64,000 nucleotides of DNA, taken from UBA6398 sp963660485 (GTDB lineage Bacteria > Bacteroidota > Bacteroidia > Bacteroidales > Bacteroidaceae). The DNA is taken from assembly GCA_963660485.1 (NCBI GenBank), contig CAVKYH010000002.1:177734-241733 (forward strand), given 5' to 3'. The stretch's first letter is position 1. Each line of letters starts with the position of its first letter. The notes below the pieces were generated by a model that worked only from the letters and a program-made list of their open reading frames with translations, searched no databases and was not told the origin of the DNA. The translations under genes were made by a program, and so were the position numbers. Shown piece by piece: positions 1 to 9,146 of the stretch.

Positions 1-1
1 C

Positions 2-310
2 AACGCCATTGGCATGAACGCCGGGATTAACGGAAGCGTGCCCGCCTGGGACACTCCGGGAGTAAGCCCGTTCAAAGAAATGATGCTCAAATATTATAAG
101 GAGTCCTACCCCACAGCCTACACCGACAAGGCAAAAGGCGGACTGGAATGCGCTTACTTCATACTCAAGCGCCCCACGATAAATTCCGTATCGGTAGGCC
201 CGCAGGTTGACGGCGCACATTCCATAGACGAATCGCTCGACGTAACAACCGTGAAGCCTTTGCTGAAAGCTATTGTGAACACTTTGCAGCATATAGGCGA
301 GATAAAATAA
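2..310 (+). CDS. pepD: C-terminal part of aminoacyl-histidine dipeptidase (PepD, M20 family)
   Basis: The gene enters from before the window; the open frame runs from base 2 and ends at TAA 308-310, leaving about 102 residues. The text resembles the C-terminal end of PepD-type M20 metallopeptidases (cytosolic Xaa-His dipeptidases), including the closing stretch with PQVDGAHSIDE, where the HSIDE part follows the typical His-Ser-Pro-Glu-like position that supplies a metal or substrate contact in M20 enzymes. The catalytic N-terminal part is outside the window, so activity cannot be judged. The gene ends just before a strong terminator and is not co-transcribed with nuo. An alternative would be another M20 subfamily member. 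Confidence 0.75.
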   Translation, partial: NAIGMNAGINGSVPAWDTPGVSPFKEMMLKYYKESYPTAYTDKAKGGLECAYFILKRPTINSVSVGPQVDGAHSIDESLDVTTVKPLLKAIVNTLQHIGEIK

Positions 311-327
311 AATCAATCATTCCATAA

Positions 328-378
328 CGAAAGATGTCTTCGGCAACCCAACAGGCTAACGAAGACATCTTTCGTTTT
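328..378 (+). terminator. Intrinsic terminator after pepD
   Basis: A 15-bp perfect stem (328-342 with 360-374, sequence CGAAAGATGTCTTCG and its complement) is followed by TTTTAT. It closes the dipeptidase gene and isolates the nuo operon from it. Confidence 0.9.
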
Positions 379-512
379 ATATCAGGCGGCATGCAAACAA
401 GGCCGGAAACAGCGCAGATTATATGCTCCGTGTGGCAGAAACTACGCCCTCGGGCGCGGCGCAGATACAAATACGGCTCATTCCGGCGCGGAGTGTGCAA
501 AAACTCAACCTT

Positions 513-547
513 TTTGCTACTCGTCTTAATGAATTTTGTTACCTTTG
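513..547 (+). promoter_or_regulatory. Probable promoter of the nuo operon
   Basis: TACCTTTG at 540-547 matches the Bacteroidota -7 box TAnnTTTG. A TTTG at 513-516 could be the -33 box, though the 23-bp spacing is a little longer than the usual 19-21. The predicted start lies near 551, giving a leader of about 46 nt before nuoA. Confidence 0.6.
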
Positions 548-596
548 CAGCCGTTAAAAACTAGTTTTCATTTTAATAAATTATTAACATACTACA

Positions 597-947
597 ATGA
601 ACTTCACCATGCTTGTAACGGCTGCCCTCACGGGTCTGTTGTTCGTGCCTTTGGTAGTAACGATAGCAGTGCTTATCGGGCCAAGGTCGTTCAATGCCCA
701 AAAGGAAGAGCCTTACGAATGCGGTATTCCTACGCGCGGCAAGACTTGGATGCAATTCCGTATAGGTTATTACCTTTACGCAATTCTCTTTCTCATGTTC
801 GACGTTGAAACAATGTTTCTCTTTCCGTGGGCGGTAGTTTTGCGCACACTCGGAGGAGTAGGAATAGTCAGCGTATTGTTTTTCTTGTTCATCTTGGTAT
901 TAGGCTTGGCATACGCCTGGCGGAAAGGAGCTTTGGAATGGAAATAA
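597..947 (+). CDS. nuoA: NADH-quinone oxidoreductase subunit A
   Basis: A 116-residue membrane protein of the NuoA/ND3 family, part of the membrane arm of respiratory complex I. Three hydrophobic helices are visible (about residues 4-27, 58-80, 86-108). The loop after helix 1 carries the family signature with KEEPYECG, whose Cys lies in the conserved loop near the quinone channel. First gene of a ten-gene operon (the CD fusion counts as one). The last 10 nt overlap nuoB. Length is normal for the family. Confidence 0.95.
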   Translation: MNFTMLVTAALTGLLFVPLVVTIAVLIGPRSFNAQKEEPYECGIPTRGKTWMQFRIGYYLYAILFLMFDVETMFLFPWAVVLRTLGGVGIVSVLFFLFILVLGLAYAWRKGALEWK

Positions 948-1534
948 AGAAGCGTGCCAAGATAAAGTCTATTCCTTACAATGACTTCAAGGACAACGAG
1001 ACTTACGAAAAATTAGTTGCGGAACTCAACGCCGGCGGCGTGAACGTTCTCGTGAAACCCTTAGACGACCTGATTGACTGGGGACGTAGCAATTCGTTGT
1101 GGCCTCTCACCTTTGCCACAAGCTGCTGCGGTATCGAGTTTATGGCTGTTTGTGCAGCCCGCTACGATATCGCACGTTTTGGCTTTGAGGTAACCCGAAA
1201 CAGCCCCCGTCAGGCCGATGTTATCCTGGTGTGCGGAACAATCACCACCAAGATGGCTCCGGTATTGAAGCGTCTCTACGATGAAATGGCAGACCCAAAA
1301 TATGTTGTGGCCATAGGCGGCTGCTCCATATCGGGCGGACCATTCACTAAGAGCTATCATGTGTTGCAGGGCGTGGACCAGATTATCCCCGTTGACGTTT
1401 ACGTTCCGGGCTGTCCCCCACGTCCCGAAAGTTTTCTCTATGGCATGATGCAGCTACAGCGCATCGTGAAAATTGAAAACTTCTTCGGTACTACCAACCG
1501 CAAACAAAAAAGACCCAAGGAGGACAAGGCATGA
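938..1534 (+). CDS. nuoB: NADH-quinone oxidoreductase subunit B
   Basis: A 198-residue peripheral-arm subunit that carries iron-sulfur cluster N2, the last carrier before quinone. The four cluster ligands are visible: adjacent Cys63-Cys64 in SCCGIEF, Cys129 in GGCS and Cys159 in PGCPPRPE. The frame is open further upstream to 827, but the ATG at 938 is chosen because it is preceded by GGAAAGGAG at 921-929 and gives the normal family length. The start overlaps nuoA by 10 nt and the end overlaps nuoCD by 4 nt (ATGA), so translation is probably coupled. Confidence 0.95.
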   Translation: MEIKKRAKIKSIPYNDFKDNETYEKLVAELNAGGVNVLVKPLDDLIDWGRSNSLWPLTFATSCCGIEFMAVCAARYDIARFGFEVTRNSPRQADVILVCGTITTKMAPVLKRLYDEMADPKYVVAIGGCSISGGPFTKSYHVLQGVDQIIPVDVYVPGCPPRPESFLYGMMQLQRIVKIENFFGTTNRKQKRPKEDKA

Positions 1535-3108
1535 AAATAGATATAAGAACTGTAGAACCCTCACAGCTCAAGGCTGAAATGCTCCGCCTGCGCAACGAGG
1601 AGAAAATGGATTTCCTTGAAAACCTCATAGGTATGGACTGGGGCGAGGAAGGCGGACTGGGCGTGGTATACATGCTCATGTCTACCGTAACAGGCAAGCG
1701 CGAAAACATTCGCTGCGCAACCACCGACCGCAACCAGCCCGTGATTCCGAGCGTGAGCGACCTTTGGGACATTGCCAATATCTACGAGCGCGAAGCCTAT
1801 GACTTCTACGGCATAATCTTTGCCGGACACCCCGACATGCGACGCATTTTCCTGCGCGAAGACTGGGTGGGCTATCCCATGCGCAAGGACAACGATCCTA
1901 TCAAGGACAATCCGTTTGATCCGAAACACATGACCAACGAGCCGCTTGCCGACACGACGAAAGAGTATGAACTTTTGCCCGACGGCACACTCAAGACAAA
2001 GGAAAATGTGATTTTCGACGAGGACGACTACGTGGTGAACATCGGTCCCCAGCACCCGTCCACCCACGGTGTGCTCCATTTTCGCGTGGCATTGAACGGC
2101 GAGCTTATCAAGCGTATCGATCCCGTTTTGGGATATATCCACCGCGGCGTGGAGAAGCTCAACGAGGTTCTTACATATCCGCAAACGCTTGCGCTCACCG
2201 ACCGTCTCGACTATATCTCGGCACAGCAAAGCCGCCATGCCCTTTGCGCTTGCATTGAGCAGGCTATGGAAATCGAGGTAAGCGACCGCGTGAAAGTTAT
2301 CCGCACCATAATGGACGAACTTCAGCGTATCGATTCCCACCTCTTGTTCTTTGGCTGTCTTTGCCAGGACCTCGGTGCTACTACGGCATTCCTCTACGCA
2401 TTCCGCGACCGCGAGAAGATTCTCGATATCTTTGAGGAAACTTGCGGCGGACGCCTTATTATAAACTACAATATGATAGGCGGCGTGCAGTATGACCTGC
2501 ACCCCAATTTCCAGAACCGTGTTAAGGAATTCATCACGATAATGCGCAAGAATATCCAGGAATACTATGATATCTTTGCCGACAACGTGATTGCCCATAA
2601 CCGTCTCGACGGAGTGGGAACGCTTACAAAGGAACAGATGATTTCGTATGGTTGCACCGGCGGTAGCGGTAGAGCTTCGGGCTGGAGCAACGACGTGCGC
2701 AAGCACGAACCCTATGGCGCATACGACCGTGTGAATTTCAACGAAATCGTTCTTGAGGACGGCGACAGCTATGCTCGTCTTATCGTTCGTCTGCGTGAGA
2801 TTTTGGAGAGCCTTTCGATTATCGAGCAACTTGTAGACAATATTCCCGAGGGTAATTTCCGCGAGAAGACCAAGCCTATAATCAAGGTGCCCGAAGGTAC
2901 ATATTATAATGCGGTAGAGGCATCGCGCGGACGCTTCGGTGTGTTCCTTGAAAGCCATGGCGACAAATCACCCTATCGTCTGCACTATCGTGCCACTGGA
3001 TTGCCGCTTGTGGCTATTATGGATACTGCCTGCAGAGGCGAGAAGATTGCCGATTTGATTTCTATCGGCGGCACACTCGACTATGTGGTGCCTGATATCG
3101 ACCGCTAA
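1531..3108 (+). CDS. nuoCD: NADH-quinone oxidoreductase fused subunits C/D
   Basis: A 525-residue fusion. Residues 1 to about 125 are NuoC (30/49 kDa-type signature around ERExYDFYGI), and residues from about 165 onward are NuoD, starting at VNIGPQHPSTHGV, the conserved loop that lines the quinone site together with NuoB. The quinone-facing His of this loop is present. The C/D fusion is known in enterobacteria and in Bacteroidota. Coupled to nuoB through ATGA. A long antisense frame over this gene is a codon shadow. Confidence 0.95.
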   Translation: MKIDIRTVEPSQLKAEMLRLRNEEKMDFLENLIGMDWGEEGGLGVVYMLMSTVTGKRENIRCATTDRNQPVIPSVSDLWDIANIYEREAYDFYGIIFAGHPDMRRIFLREDWVGYPMRKDNDPIKDNPFDPKHMTNEPLADTTKEYELLPDGTLKTKENVIFDEDDYVVNIGPQHPSTHGVLHFRVALNGELIKRIDPVLGYIHRGVEKLNEVLTYPQTLALTDRLDYISAQQSRHALCACIEQAMEIEVSDRVKVIRTIMDELQRIDSHLLFFGCLCQDLGATTAFLYAFRDREKILDIFEETCGGRLIINYNMIGGVQYDLHPNFQNRVKEFITIMRKNIQEYYDIFADNVIAHNRLDGVGTLTKEQMISYGCTGGSGRASGWSNDVRKHEPYGAYDRVNFNEIVLEDGDSYARLIVRLREILESLSIIEQLVDNIPEGNFREKTKPIIKVPEGTYYNAVEASRGRFGVFLESHGDKSPYRLHYRATGLPLVAIMDTACRGEKIADLISIGGTLDYVVPDIDR

Positions 3109-3128
3109 CATATTAATAAAGAAAAGAT

Positions 3129-4202
3129 ATGTTTGACTTTAGTATAATAACAAACTGGTTCGACGGACTTTTGCGCTCGGTGCTCCCCGGTTGGGGCGCG
3201 CTGCTCGTGGAGTGTGTCGTTGTGGCGTTGGCAGTAATCACGCTCTACGCCCTCTTTGCAATATTCCTTATATATTTTGAACGCAAACTCTGCGCGTTCT
3301 TCCAATGCCGCCTCGGGCCTAACCGTGTAGGTAAATGGGGACTCTTGCAGGTGTTTTCCGACGTGTTCAAGATGCTTACGAAGGAAATCATTTTCTTGAA
3401 AAACACCGACAGACTGGCTTACGCCATTGCTCCTGTCATGGTGATCCTTGCTTCGTTTCTTACATTCTCGTGCATTCCTTGGAACAAGGGAGCGCAAGTG
3501 TTGGACTTCAATGTGGGGGTATTCTTCTTCCTTGCTGCTTCATCGCTCGGAATTGTAGGTATTCTGCTTGCCGGTATCGGTAGCCAGAACAAGTATTCTC
3601 TTATCGGTGCAATGCGTGCCGGTGCTCAGATAATCAGCTATGAACTTTCAATCGGCATGACCATGCTTACGGTAATCGCCCTGACTGGTACTATGCAGTT
3701 CTCTGGAATTGTAGAGAGCCAGGCTGATTGCTGGAACATTGTGAAAGGACATGTGCCTGCCATTATCGCATTCATTATATATCTGATTGCCGGTAATGCA
3801 GAGTGTAACCGCGGTCCTTTTGACCAACCTGAAGCAGAAAGCGAACTTACAGCCGGATACCATACAGAGTATTCCGGTATGAATTTTGGCTTCTATTATC
3901 TTGCCGAGTACCTCAACTTGTTTATATGCGCGAGTATCGCCGCTACCATATTCCTTGGCGGTTGGATGCCTTTGCATATTGGCGTTGAAGGCTTCGATAG
4001 CGTTATGGACATGATTCCCGGAGTTGTATGGTTCGTGGCTAAGGCTGTGTTTGTAACGTTCCTCTTGATGTGGGAACGCTGGACTTTCCCGCGCTTGCGT
4101 ATTGACCAACTGCTCAATCTTGAGTGGAAATATCTTATCCCCATCTCCATGGCTAATCTTGTGCTGATGGCACTCGTGTCGCAGTTTGGACTTCATTTTT
4201 AA
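3129..4202 (+). CDS. nuoH: NADH-quinone oxidoreductase subunit H
   Basis: A 357-residue subunit with about eight transmembrane helices that joins the quinone site to the proton-pumping arm. Family marks are visible: ERKxCAFFQCRLGPNRVG after the first helix, GPFDQPEAESELTAGYHTEYSG in the middle (the Glu-rich loop near the quinone tunnel) and RIDQLLNLEWKYLIP near the end. It follows nuoCD after 20 nt and precedes nuoI by 20 nt. Confidence 0.95.
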   Translation: MFDFSIITNWFDGLLRSVLPGWGALLVECVVVALAVITLYALFAIFLIYFERKLCAFFQCRLGPNRVGKWGLLQVFSDVFKMLTKEIIFLKNTDRLAYAIAPVMVILASFLTFSCIPWNKGAQVLDFNVGVFFFLAASSLGIVGILLAGIGSQNKYSLIGAMRAGAQIISYELSIGMTMLTVIALTGTMQFSGIVESQADCWNIVKGHVPAIIAFIIYLIAGNAECNRGPFDQPEAESELTAGYHTEYSGMNFGFYYLAEYLNLFICASIAATIFLGGWMPLHIGVEGFDSVMDMIPGVVWFVAKAVFVTFLLMWERWTFPRLRIDQLLNLEWKYLIPISMANLVLMALVSQFGLHF

Positions 4203-4222
4203 TACCTATAAATGATTTTGAT

Positions 4223-4792
4223 ATGAAGCAAAATAGAAGTTATATAGGAGGAATTGTTTGGGGTGTTAAAACCCTTTGCGTGGGATTGAAGACCACGATG
4301 AGGGAACTTTTTACAAAGAAAATAACGGAACAGTATCCAGAAAATCGTAACGAACTCAAGATGTTTGACCGTTTCCGTGGAAGCCTCACAATGCCTCATA
4401 ACGAGAAGAATGAACATAAGTGTGTGGCTTGTCATCTTTGTGAAATGGCGTGTCCCAACGATTCTATACATATCGTTCACGAAATGGTGGAAACTGAGGA
4501 CGGTAAGAAAAAGCGTGTTCTCAAAGAGTACGATTATAATTTGGGCAAATGTATGTTCTGCATGCTTTGTGTAAATGCTTGTGCTCATCACGCGATAACC
4601 TTTGACCAAAGTTTCGAAAATGCTGTGTTTGACCGCAACAAACTGAACCTTCGTCTCAATCATGAAGGTAGCAGATTGGAAGAACGTCCTGCGCCTGTTC
4701 GTCCGGCAGTGGCTAAGCCTGCAGTTGAGCCTAAGGCACAACTTACAGCCGACAATGCAGACAGTAACAAACAATCGGCAGCCAATAGCTAA
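4223..4792 (+). CDS. nuoI: NADH-quinone oxidoreductase subunit I (two 4Fe-4S clusters)
   Basis: A 189-residue ferredoxin-like subunit. Eight Cys ligands for clusters N6a and N6b are present in two CxxCxxCxxxC motifs: Cys67, 70, 73, 77 and Cys110, 113, 116, 120. The second motif ends in CA instead of the usual CP. After about residue 140 there is a Pro/Ala/Lys-rich tail that is not conserved in the family and is probably disordered. Electrons presumably pass from here to NuoB. As no NuoEFG module is present, this subunit may lie close to the point of electron entry. Confidence 0.95.
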   Translation: MKQNRSYIGGIVWGVKTLCVGLKTTMRELFTKKITEQYPENRNELKMFDRFRGSLTMPHNEKNEHKCVACHLCEMACPNDSIHIVHEMVETEDGKKKRVLKEYDYNLGKCMFCMLCVNACAHHAITFDQSFENAVFDRNKLNLRLNHEGSRLEERPAPVRPAVAKPAVEPKAQLTADNADSNKQSAANS

Positions 4793-4805
4793 AACAATAT
4801 AGATC

Positions 4806-5321
4806 ATGAATGCAGAAAATGTAATATTTTATATACTTGCCTTTGCGATTCTTGCTTTCTCCGTGCTCACGGTTACAACAAAGCGAATAATCCGCTCGGC
4901 AATGTTCTTGTTCTTTACCCTGTTGGGTACGGCAGGATTGTATTTCCTTTTGGGCTATACTTTCTTGGGCTCTGTTCAGATGATGGTTTATGCTGGTGGT
5001 ATCGTGGTGCTTTTTGTGTTTTCGATATTGCTTACAAGTGCCAACAATGAGAAACTACAAGAGTTTAAACTTGGCAAACTCTTTGCGGCGGCAGTTGCGA
5101 GTTTTCTCGGAGCAGCAATCGTTCTGTTCATAATCATCACCCACAACTTCAAAGACGCTATTACCAATCTTGTTCCAGATGAAAATACTACATCAATAGA
5201 AACAATCGGACAGAACATGCTCTCTTTTGAGAAATATGGTTATGTACTTCCGTTCGAAGCTGTCAGTATCTTGCTTTTGGCGTGTATTGTGGCTGGATTG
5301 ATAATTGCACGTAAAAGATAA
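4806..5321 (+). CDS. nuoJ: NADH-quinone oxidoreductase subunit J
   Basis: A 171-residue membrane subunit with five predicted helices. The third helix contains YAGGIVVLFVF, the family signature in the region that includes the pi-bulge helix. Starts 13 nt after nuoI. Length is normal for Bacteroidota NuoJ. Confidence 0.93.
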   Translation: MNAENVIFYILAFAILAFSVLTVTTKRIIRSAMFLFFTLLGTAGLYFLLGYTFLGSVQMMVYAGGIVVLFVFSILLTSANNEKLQEFKLGKLFAAAVASFLGAAIVLFIIITHNFKDAITNLVPDENTTSIETIGQNMLSFEKYGYVLPFEAVSILLLACIVAGLIIARKR

Positions 5322-5336
5322 TAAGGAGGATTTATA

Positions 5337-5645
5337 ATGGTACACTTGGAATATTTCTTGATACTTTCAGCCATTATGCTTTTCATAGGTATTTATGGCT
5401 TTCTTACACGGCGTAGTACGCTTGCCGTGTTGATTTCGGTGGAACTCATGCTTAATGCCTCCGACATCAACTTCGCGGTATTCAACCGACTTCTTTATCC
5501 TGCCGGTCATGAAGGGTATTTCTTTGCCCTATTCTCTATAGCAATATCTGCAGCAGAGACGGCTGTCGCGATAGCAATAATGATTGCCATCTACCGCAAT
5601 GTGCGTAGCATTCAGCTCAATCACATCAAAAACTTGAAATGGTAG
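5337..5645 (+). CDS. nuoK: NADH-quinone oxidoreductase subunit K
   Basis: A 102-residue, three-helix subunit. VELMLNASDINFAVF and the AISAAETAVAIAI stretch hold the two conserved membrane Glu residues of the central proton path. AAGGAGG at 5322-5329 is a clear ribosome binding site, better than most in this window. Confidence 0.95.
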   Translation: MVHLEYFLILSAIMLFIGIYGFLTRRSTLAVLISVELMLNASDINFAVFNRLLYPAGHEGYFFALFSIAISAAETAVAIAIMIAIYRNVRSIQLNHIKNLKW

Positions 5646-5671
5646 TATTAATCTAAAAGCATATAATTCTT

Positions 5672-7582
5672 ATGGAATACTTGTATACATTTTTGATATT
5701 ACTACTGCCGTTCTTGTCGTTCCTCTTTCTCGGATTGCTTGGCAAATATCTGAGCCATCGTACTGCGGGACTTGTAGGAACAGCAGTGCTCACAGTGGTT
5801 GCGCTTCTTTGCTATTATACGGCATATAATTATTTCACGACTCCGCGTACAGCAGAAGGCGTTTACGAAACGATCATAGCGTTCAATTTCCCATGGCTTC
5901 CGTTCTTCTATAACGGTTTGTCTTTTGACATTGGCTTTATGATAGATCCGATTTCCGCAATGATGCTTGTGGTTGTCGGTACTGTTTCTCTCGGCGTTCA
6001 CATATATTCTTTCGGGTATATGCACGGGGAGCGTGGTTTTCAACGTTTCTATGCTTACTTGAGCCTCTTTACTATGTCTATGCTCGGACTTGTCGTAGCT
6101 ACCAATATCTTCCAGATGTATTTGTTTTGGGAGCTCGTCGGCGTGTCTTCGTATTTGCTCATAGGTTTCTATTATACTCAGCCTGCTGCGGTTGCTGCTT
6201 CGAAAAAGGCATTTATCGTGACGCGTTTTGCAGACCTTGGTTTCTTGATAGGCATCCTTATCTACGGTTACTATTGCCAGACATTCAGTTTTGACTTCAC
6301 TGCCAATTCCGACAAAATTGCCGCAGGCGCGTTTATGCTTCCTGCTGCGTTGCTACTTATGTTTGTGGGTGGTGCAGGTAAGAGTGCAATGTTCCCGTTG
6401 CACATATGGTTGCCAGATGCAATGGAGGGTCCTACGCCTGTTAGTGCCTTGATTCATGCAGCAACAATGGTTGTTGCTGGTGTGTTTCAGGTAGCACGTA
6501 TGTATCCGCTTTGGATTACTTATGCTCCCGATGCGTTGCATATAGTAGCTTATGTTGGTGCGTTTACTGCATTTTATGCAGCCGCTGTGGCTTGTGCCCA
6601 ATCAGATATCAAACGCGTCTTGGCATTTTCAACGATTTCGCAGATAGCGTTCATGATGGTTGCTCTCGGTGTTTGCACGGAATATGTAACTGGACACGAA
6701 CATCCGGGTAGTGTAGGCTATATGGCAGCAATGTTCCATCTATTTACCCATGCAATGTTTAAAGCCTGCCTATTCCTTTGTGCGGGTGCAATTATTCATG
6801 TGGTTCATAGCAATGAAATGTCAGCCATGGGCGGAATGCGCAAGTACATGCCATTTACTCATATAACATTTCTTATTTCCTGCCTTGCCATCTCTGGTAT
6901 TCCTCCGTTCTCGGGATTCTTTTCCAAGGATGAGATACTTGCAGGGTGTTTCGCTTTCAGTCCTGTGATGGGTTGGATTATGACCGTGATTGCCGCTATG
7001 ACTGCATTCTATATGTTCCGTCTCTACTATGGTATTTTCTGGGGTACGGAAAACAAGAAACTTCACGAGGAAATGCACATGCACGAGGCTCCGAAGGTTA
7101 TGACATTCCCGCTTATTTTCCTTGCGATTGTAACGTGCGTGGCCGGTTTCATTCCTTTTGGACACTTTGTGAGTGCAGACGGTATGTCTTATGATATTCA
7201 CCTCAATTGGACGGTGGCCGGTACAAGTATCGTAATAGCAGTTGTGTCTATTCTTCTTGCTACTTACATCTACAAGGGGGAGAAACAGCCAGTTGCAGAA
7301 GCTCTTGCTACCAAATTTTCTTCGCTCCACAAATGGGCATACCATCGTTTCTATATGGACGAAGTTTATCAATTTGTTACTCACCGTATTATTTTCGCTC
7401 ATATCTCCAAACCGTTCGCTTGGTTTGACAAACACGTCGTAGACGGCATTCTTAATGGTCTTGCCACAGGGTCTCATCGCGTGAGTTACCTTATACGTGG
7501 TTTCCAAAGCGGCGAAATACAGCAATATGCTTATGTGTTTTTGATAGGTGCACTCGTACTCGTGTTGATATTAATACTCTAA
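5672..7582 (+). CDS. nuoL: NADH-quinone oxidoreductase subunit L (antiporter-like)
   Basis: A 636-residue antiporter-like subunit, the distal proton pump. Visible marks: LFWELVGVSSYLLIGFY (essential Glu of TM5), GGAGKSAMFPLHIWLPDAMEGPTPVSALIHAATMV split around residues 230-270 (TM7-8 Lys/His path), and a long hydrophobic C-terminus that fits the lateral helix and anchoring helix. Length is in the family range, so nothing is missing. Confidence 0.95.
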   Translation: MEYLYTFLILLLPFLSFLFLGLLGKYLSHRTAGLVGTAVLTVVALLCYYTAYNYFTTPRTAEGVYETIIAFNFPWLPFFYNGLSFDIGFMIDPISAMMLVVVGTVSLGVHIYSFGYMHGERGFQRFYAYLSLFTMSMLGLVVATNIFQMYLFWELVGVSSYLLIGFYYTQPAAVAASKKAFIVTRFADLGFLIGILIYGYYCQTFSFDFTANSDKIAAGAFMLPAALLLMFVGGAGKSAMFPLHIWLPDAMEGPTPVSALIHAATMVVAGVFQVARMYPLWITYAPDALHIVAYVGAFTAFYAAAVACAQSDIKRVLAFSTISQIAFMMVALGVCTEYVTGHEHPGSVGYMAAMFHLFTHAMFKACLFLCAGAIIHVVHSNEMSAMGGMRKYMPFTHITFLISCLAISGIPPFSGFFSKDEILAGCFAFSPVMGWIMTVIAAMTAFYMFRLYYGIFWGTENKKLHEEMHMHEAPKVMTFPLIFLAIVTCVAGFIPFGHFVSADGMSYDIHLNWTVAGTSIVIAVVSILLATYIYKGEKQPVAEALATKFSSLHKWAYHRFYMDEVYQFVTHRIIFAHISKPFAWFDKHVVDGILNGLATGSHRVSYLIRGFQSGEIQQYAYVFLIGALVLVLILIL

Positions 7583-7606
7583 CCCTGATAAAACGTTAAT
7601 ATAGAT

Positions 7607-9142
7607 ATGTTTCCATTACATTTATTTATAATAATACCTGTTCTGATGCTTCTTTTCCTTTGGTTAGCCAAGGGAGTGAAGGCTGTAAGGGGTGTTATGG
7701 TTACAGGTGCGAGTGCACTGCTTGTCAGCGCCATCACCTTGGTAGTTATGTATCTCAAGGCGCGCCATGCAGGTGCTACCGAAGAGATGCTTTATACAAT
7801 GAACTATACCTGGTTCGCACCGCTCCACATCAACTACTCGGTTGGCGTTGACGGAATTTCTGTGGCAATGTTGTTGCTTTCATCAATAATAGTATTTACT
7901 GGTACATTTGCATCATGGCGAATGAAACCTCTTACCAAAGAATATTTCCTCTGGTTCACCCTTTTGTCTTTGGGTGTGTTTGGCTTCTTTGTGTCAATCG
8001 ACCTCTTTATGATGTTTATGTTCTATGAAATTGCGCTTATCCCGATGTATCTTCTCATTGGTTACTGGGGTTCGGGACACAAAGAATATTCTGCAATGAA
8101 GTTGACCCTTATGCTTATGGGTGCTTCGGCGCTTTTGATGTGTGGCATCTTCGGAATATTCTATGGTGCAGGCGGTCAAACATTCAATGTTCTTGATTTG
8201 GCAAACCATACCAATGGTGCACACGCTATTCCTGTAGGTCAGCAATACATTTGGTTCCCGCTTACATTTGTAGGTTTTGGCGTGTTGGGTGCGATGTTCC
8301 CGTTCCATACATGGAGTCCCGATGGCCATGCTTCTGCGCCTACAGCAGTTTCAATGCTCCATGCCGGAGTGCTCATGAAACTTGGAGGTTACGGTTGTTT
8401 CCGCATAGCCATGTTCCTTATGCCTGAGGCAGCCCAGACTCTTGGCTGGATTTTCTTGGTTGTAATTTGCATCGGCGTGGTTTACGGAGCTTTCTCTGCT
8501 TGCGTACAAACCGACTTGAAGTATATAAACGCTTACTCTTCGGTTTCCCACTGCGGCCTTGTGCTTTTTGCAATCCTTATGATCAACCGCACAGCAGCTA
8601 CGGGCGCAATTCTTCAGATGCTTTCCCACGGATTGCTCACAGCGTTGTTCTTTGCTTGTATCGGTATGATTTACCATCGTACCCATACTCGCGACGTTCG
8701 TGAGTTGAGCGGTCTTATCCGCATCATGCCATTCATTTGTGTCTGCTTCGTGATTGCCGGTCTTGGAAACCTTGGTCTTCCCGGATTCAGCGGTTTCGTT
8801 GCCGAGATGACAATTTTCGTAGGTTCGTTCCAGCAGGCCGATACACTCCACCGCGTTCTCACAATTCTTGCTACCACAAGTATCGTGATAACCGCTGTGT
8901 TTGTTTTGCGAATGGTGGGCAAGGTGATGTATGGTGTCTGCACCAATGAGAATCATCTCAAGCTTCACGATGCTTCGTGGGACGAAAAAGTGGCAATCAC
9001 CGTCCTTGTTGTCTGCATTGCAGGTCTCGGTTTTGCTCCGTTGTGGATGAGCAATATGATAAGCGACAGTGTTGAACCGATTGTAACCCACATTCAGTCG
9101 GCCACCACGCAATTAACATCGATAACATCTTTGATTCCGTAA
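7607..9142 (+). CDS. nuoM: NADH-quinone oxidoreductase subunit M (antiporter-like)
   Basis: A 511-residue antiporter-like proton-pumping subunit. MFMFYEIALIPMYLLIGYWG holds the TM5 Glu, and MFPFHTWSPDGHASAPTAVS followed by LHAGVLMKLGGYG holds the conserved Lys/His segment. Starts 24 nt after nuoL; nuoN follows after 4 nt. Confidence 0.95.
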   Translation: MFPLHLFIIIPVLMLLFLWLAKGVKAVRGVMVTGASALLVSAITLVVMYLKARHAGATEEMLYTMNYTWFAPLHINYSVGVDGISVAMLLLSSIIVFTGTFASWRMKPLTKEYFLWFTLLSLGVFGFFVSIDLFMMFMFYEIALIPMYLLIGYWGSGHKEYSAMKLTLMLMGASALLMCGIFGIFYGAGGQTFNVLDLANHTNGAHAIPVGQQYIWFPLTFVGFGVLGAMFPFHTWSPDGHASAPTAVSMLHAGVLMKLGGYGCFRIAMFLMPEAAQTLGWIFLVVICIGVVYGAFSACVQTDLKYINAYSSVSHCGLVLFAILMINRTAATGAILQMLSHGLLTALFFACIGMIYHRTHTRDVRELSGLIRIMPFICVCFVIAGLGNLGLPGFSGFVAEMTIFVGSFQQADTLHRVLTILATTSIVITAVFVLRMVGKVMYGVCTNENHLKLHDASWDEKVAITVLVVCIAGLGFAPLWMSNMISDSVEPIVTHIQSATTQLTSITSLIP

Positions 9143-9146
9143 AGAT

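Noticed and set aside
334..564. A 76-codon frame between pepD and nuoA
   Set aside because: It starts inside the pepD terminator stem and covers the nuo promoter.
1561..2958. A 465-codon open frame antisense to nuoCD
   Set aside because: It mirrors the codon usage of nuoCD, has no family-like sequence and no promoter or ribosome binding site.
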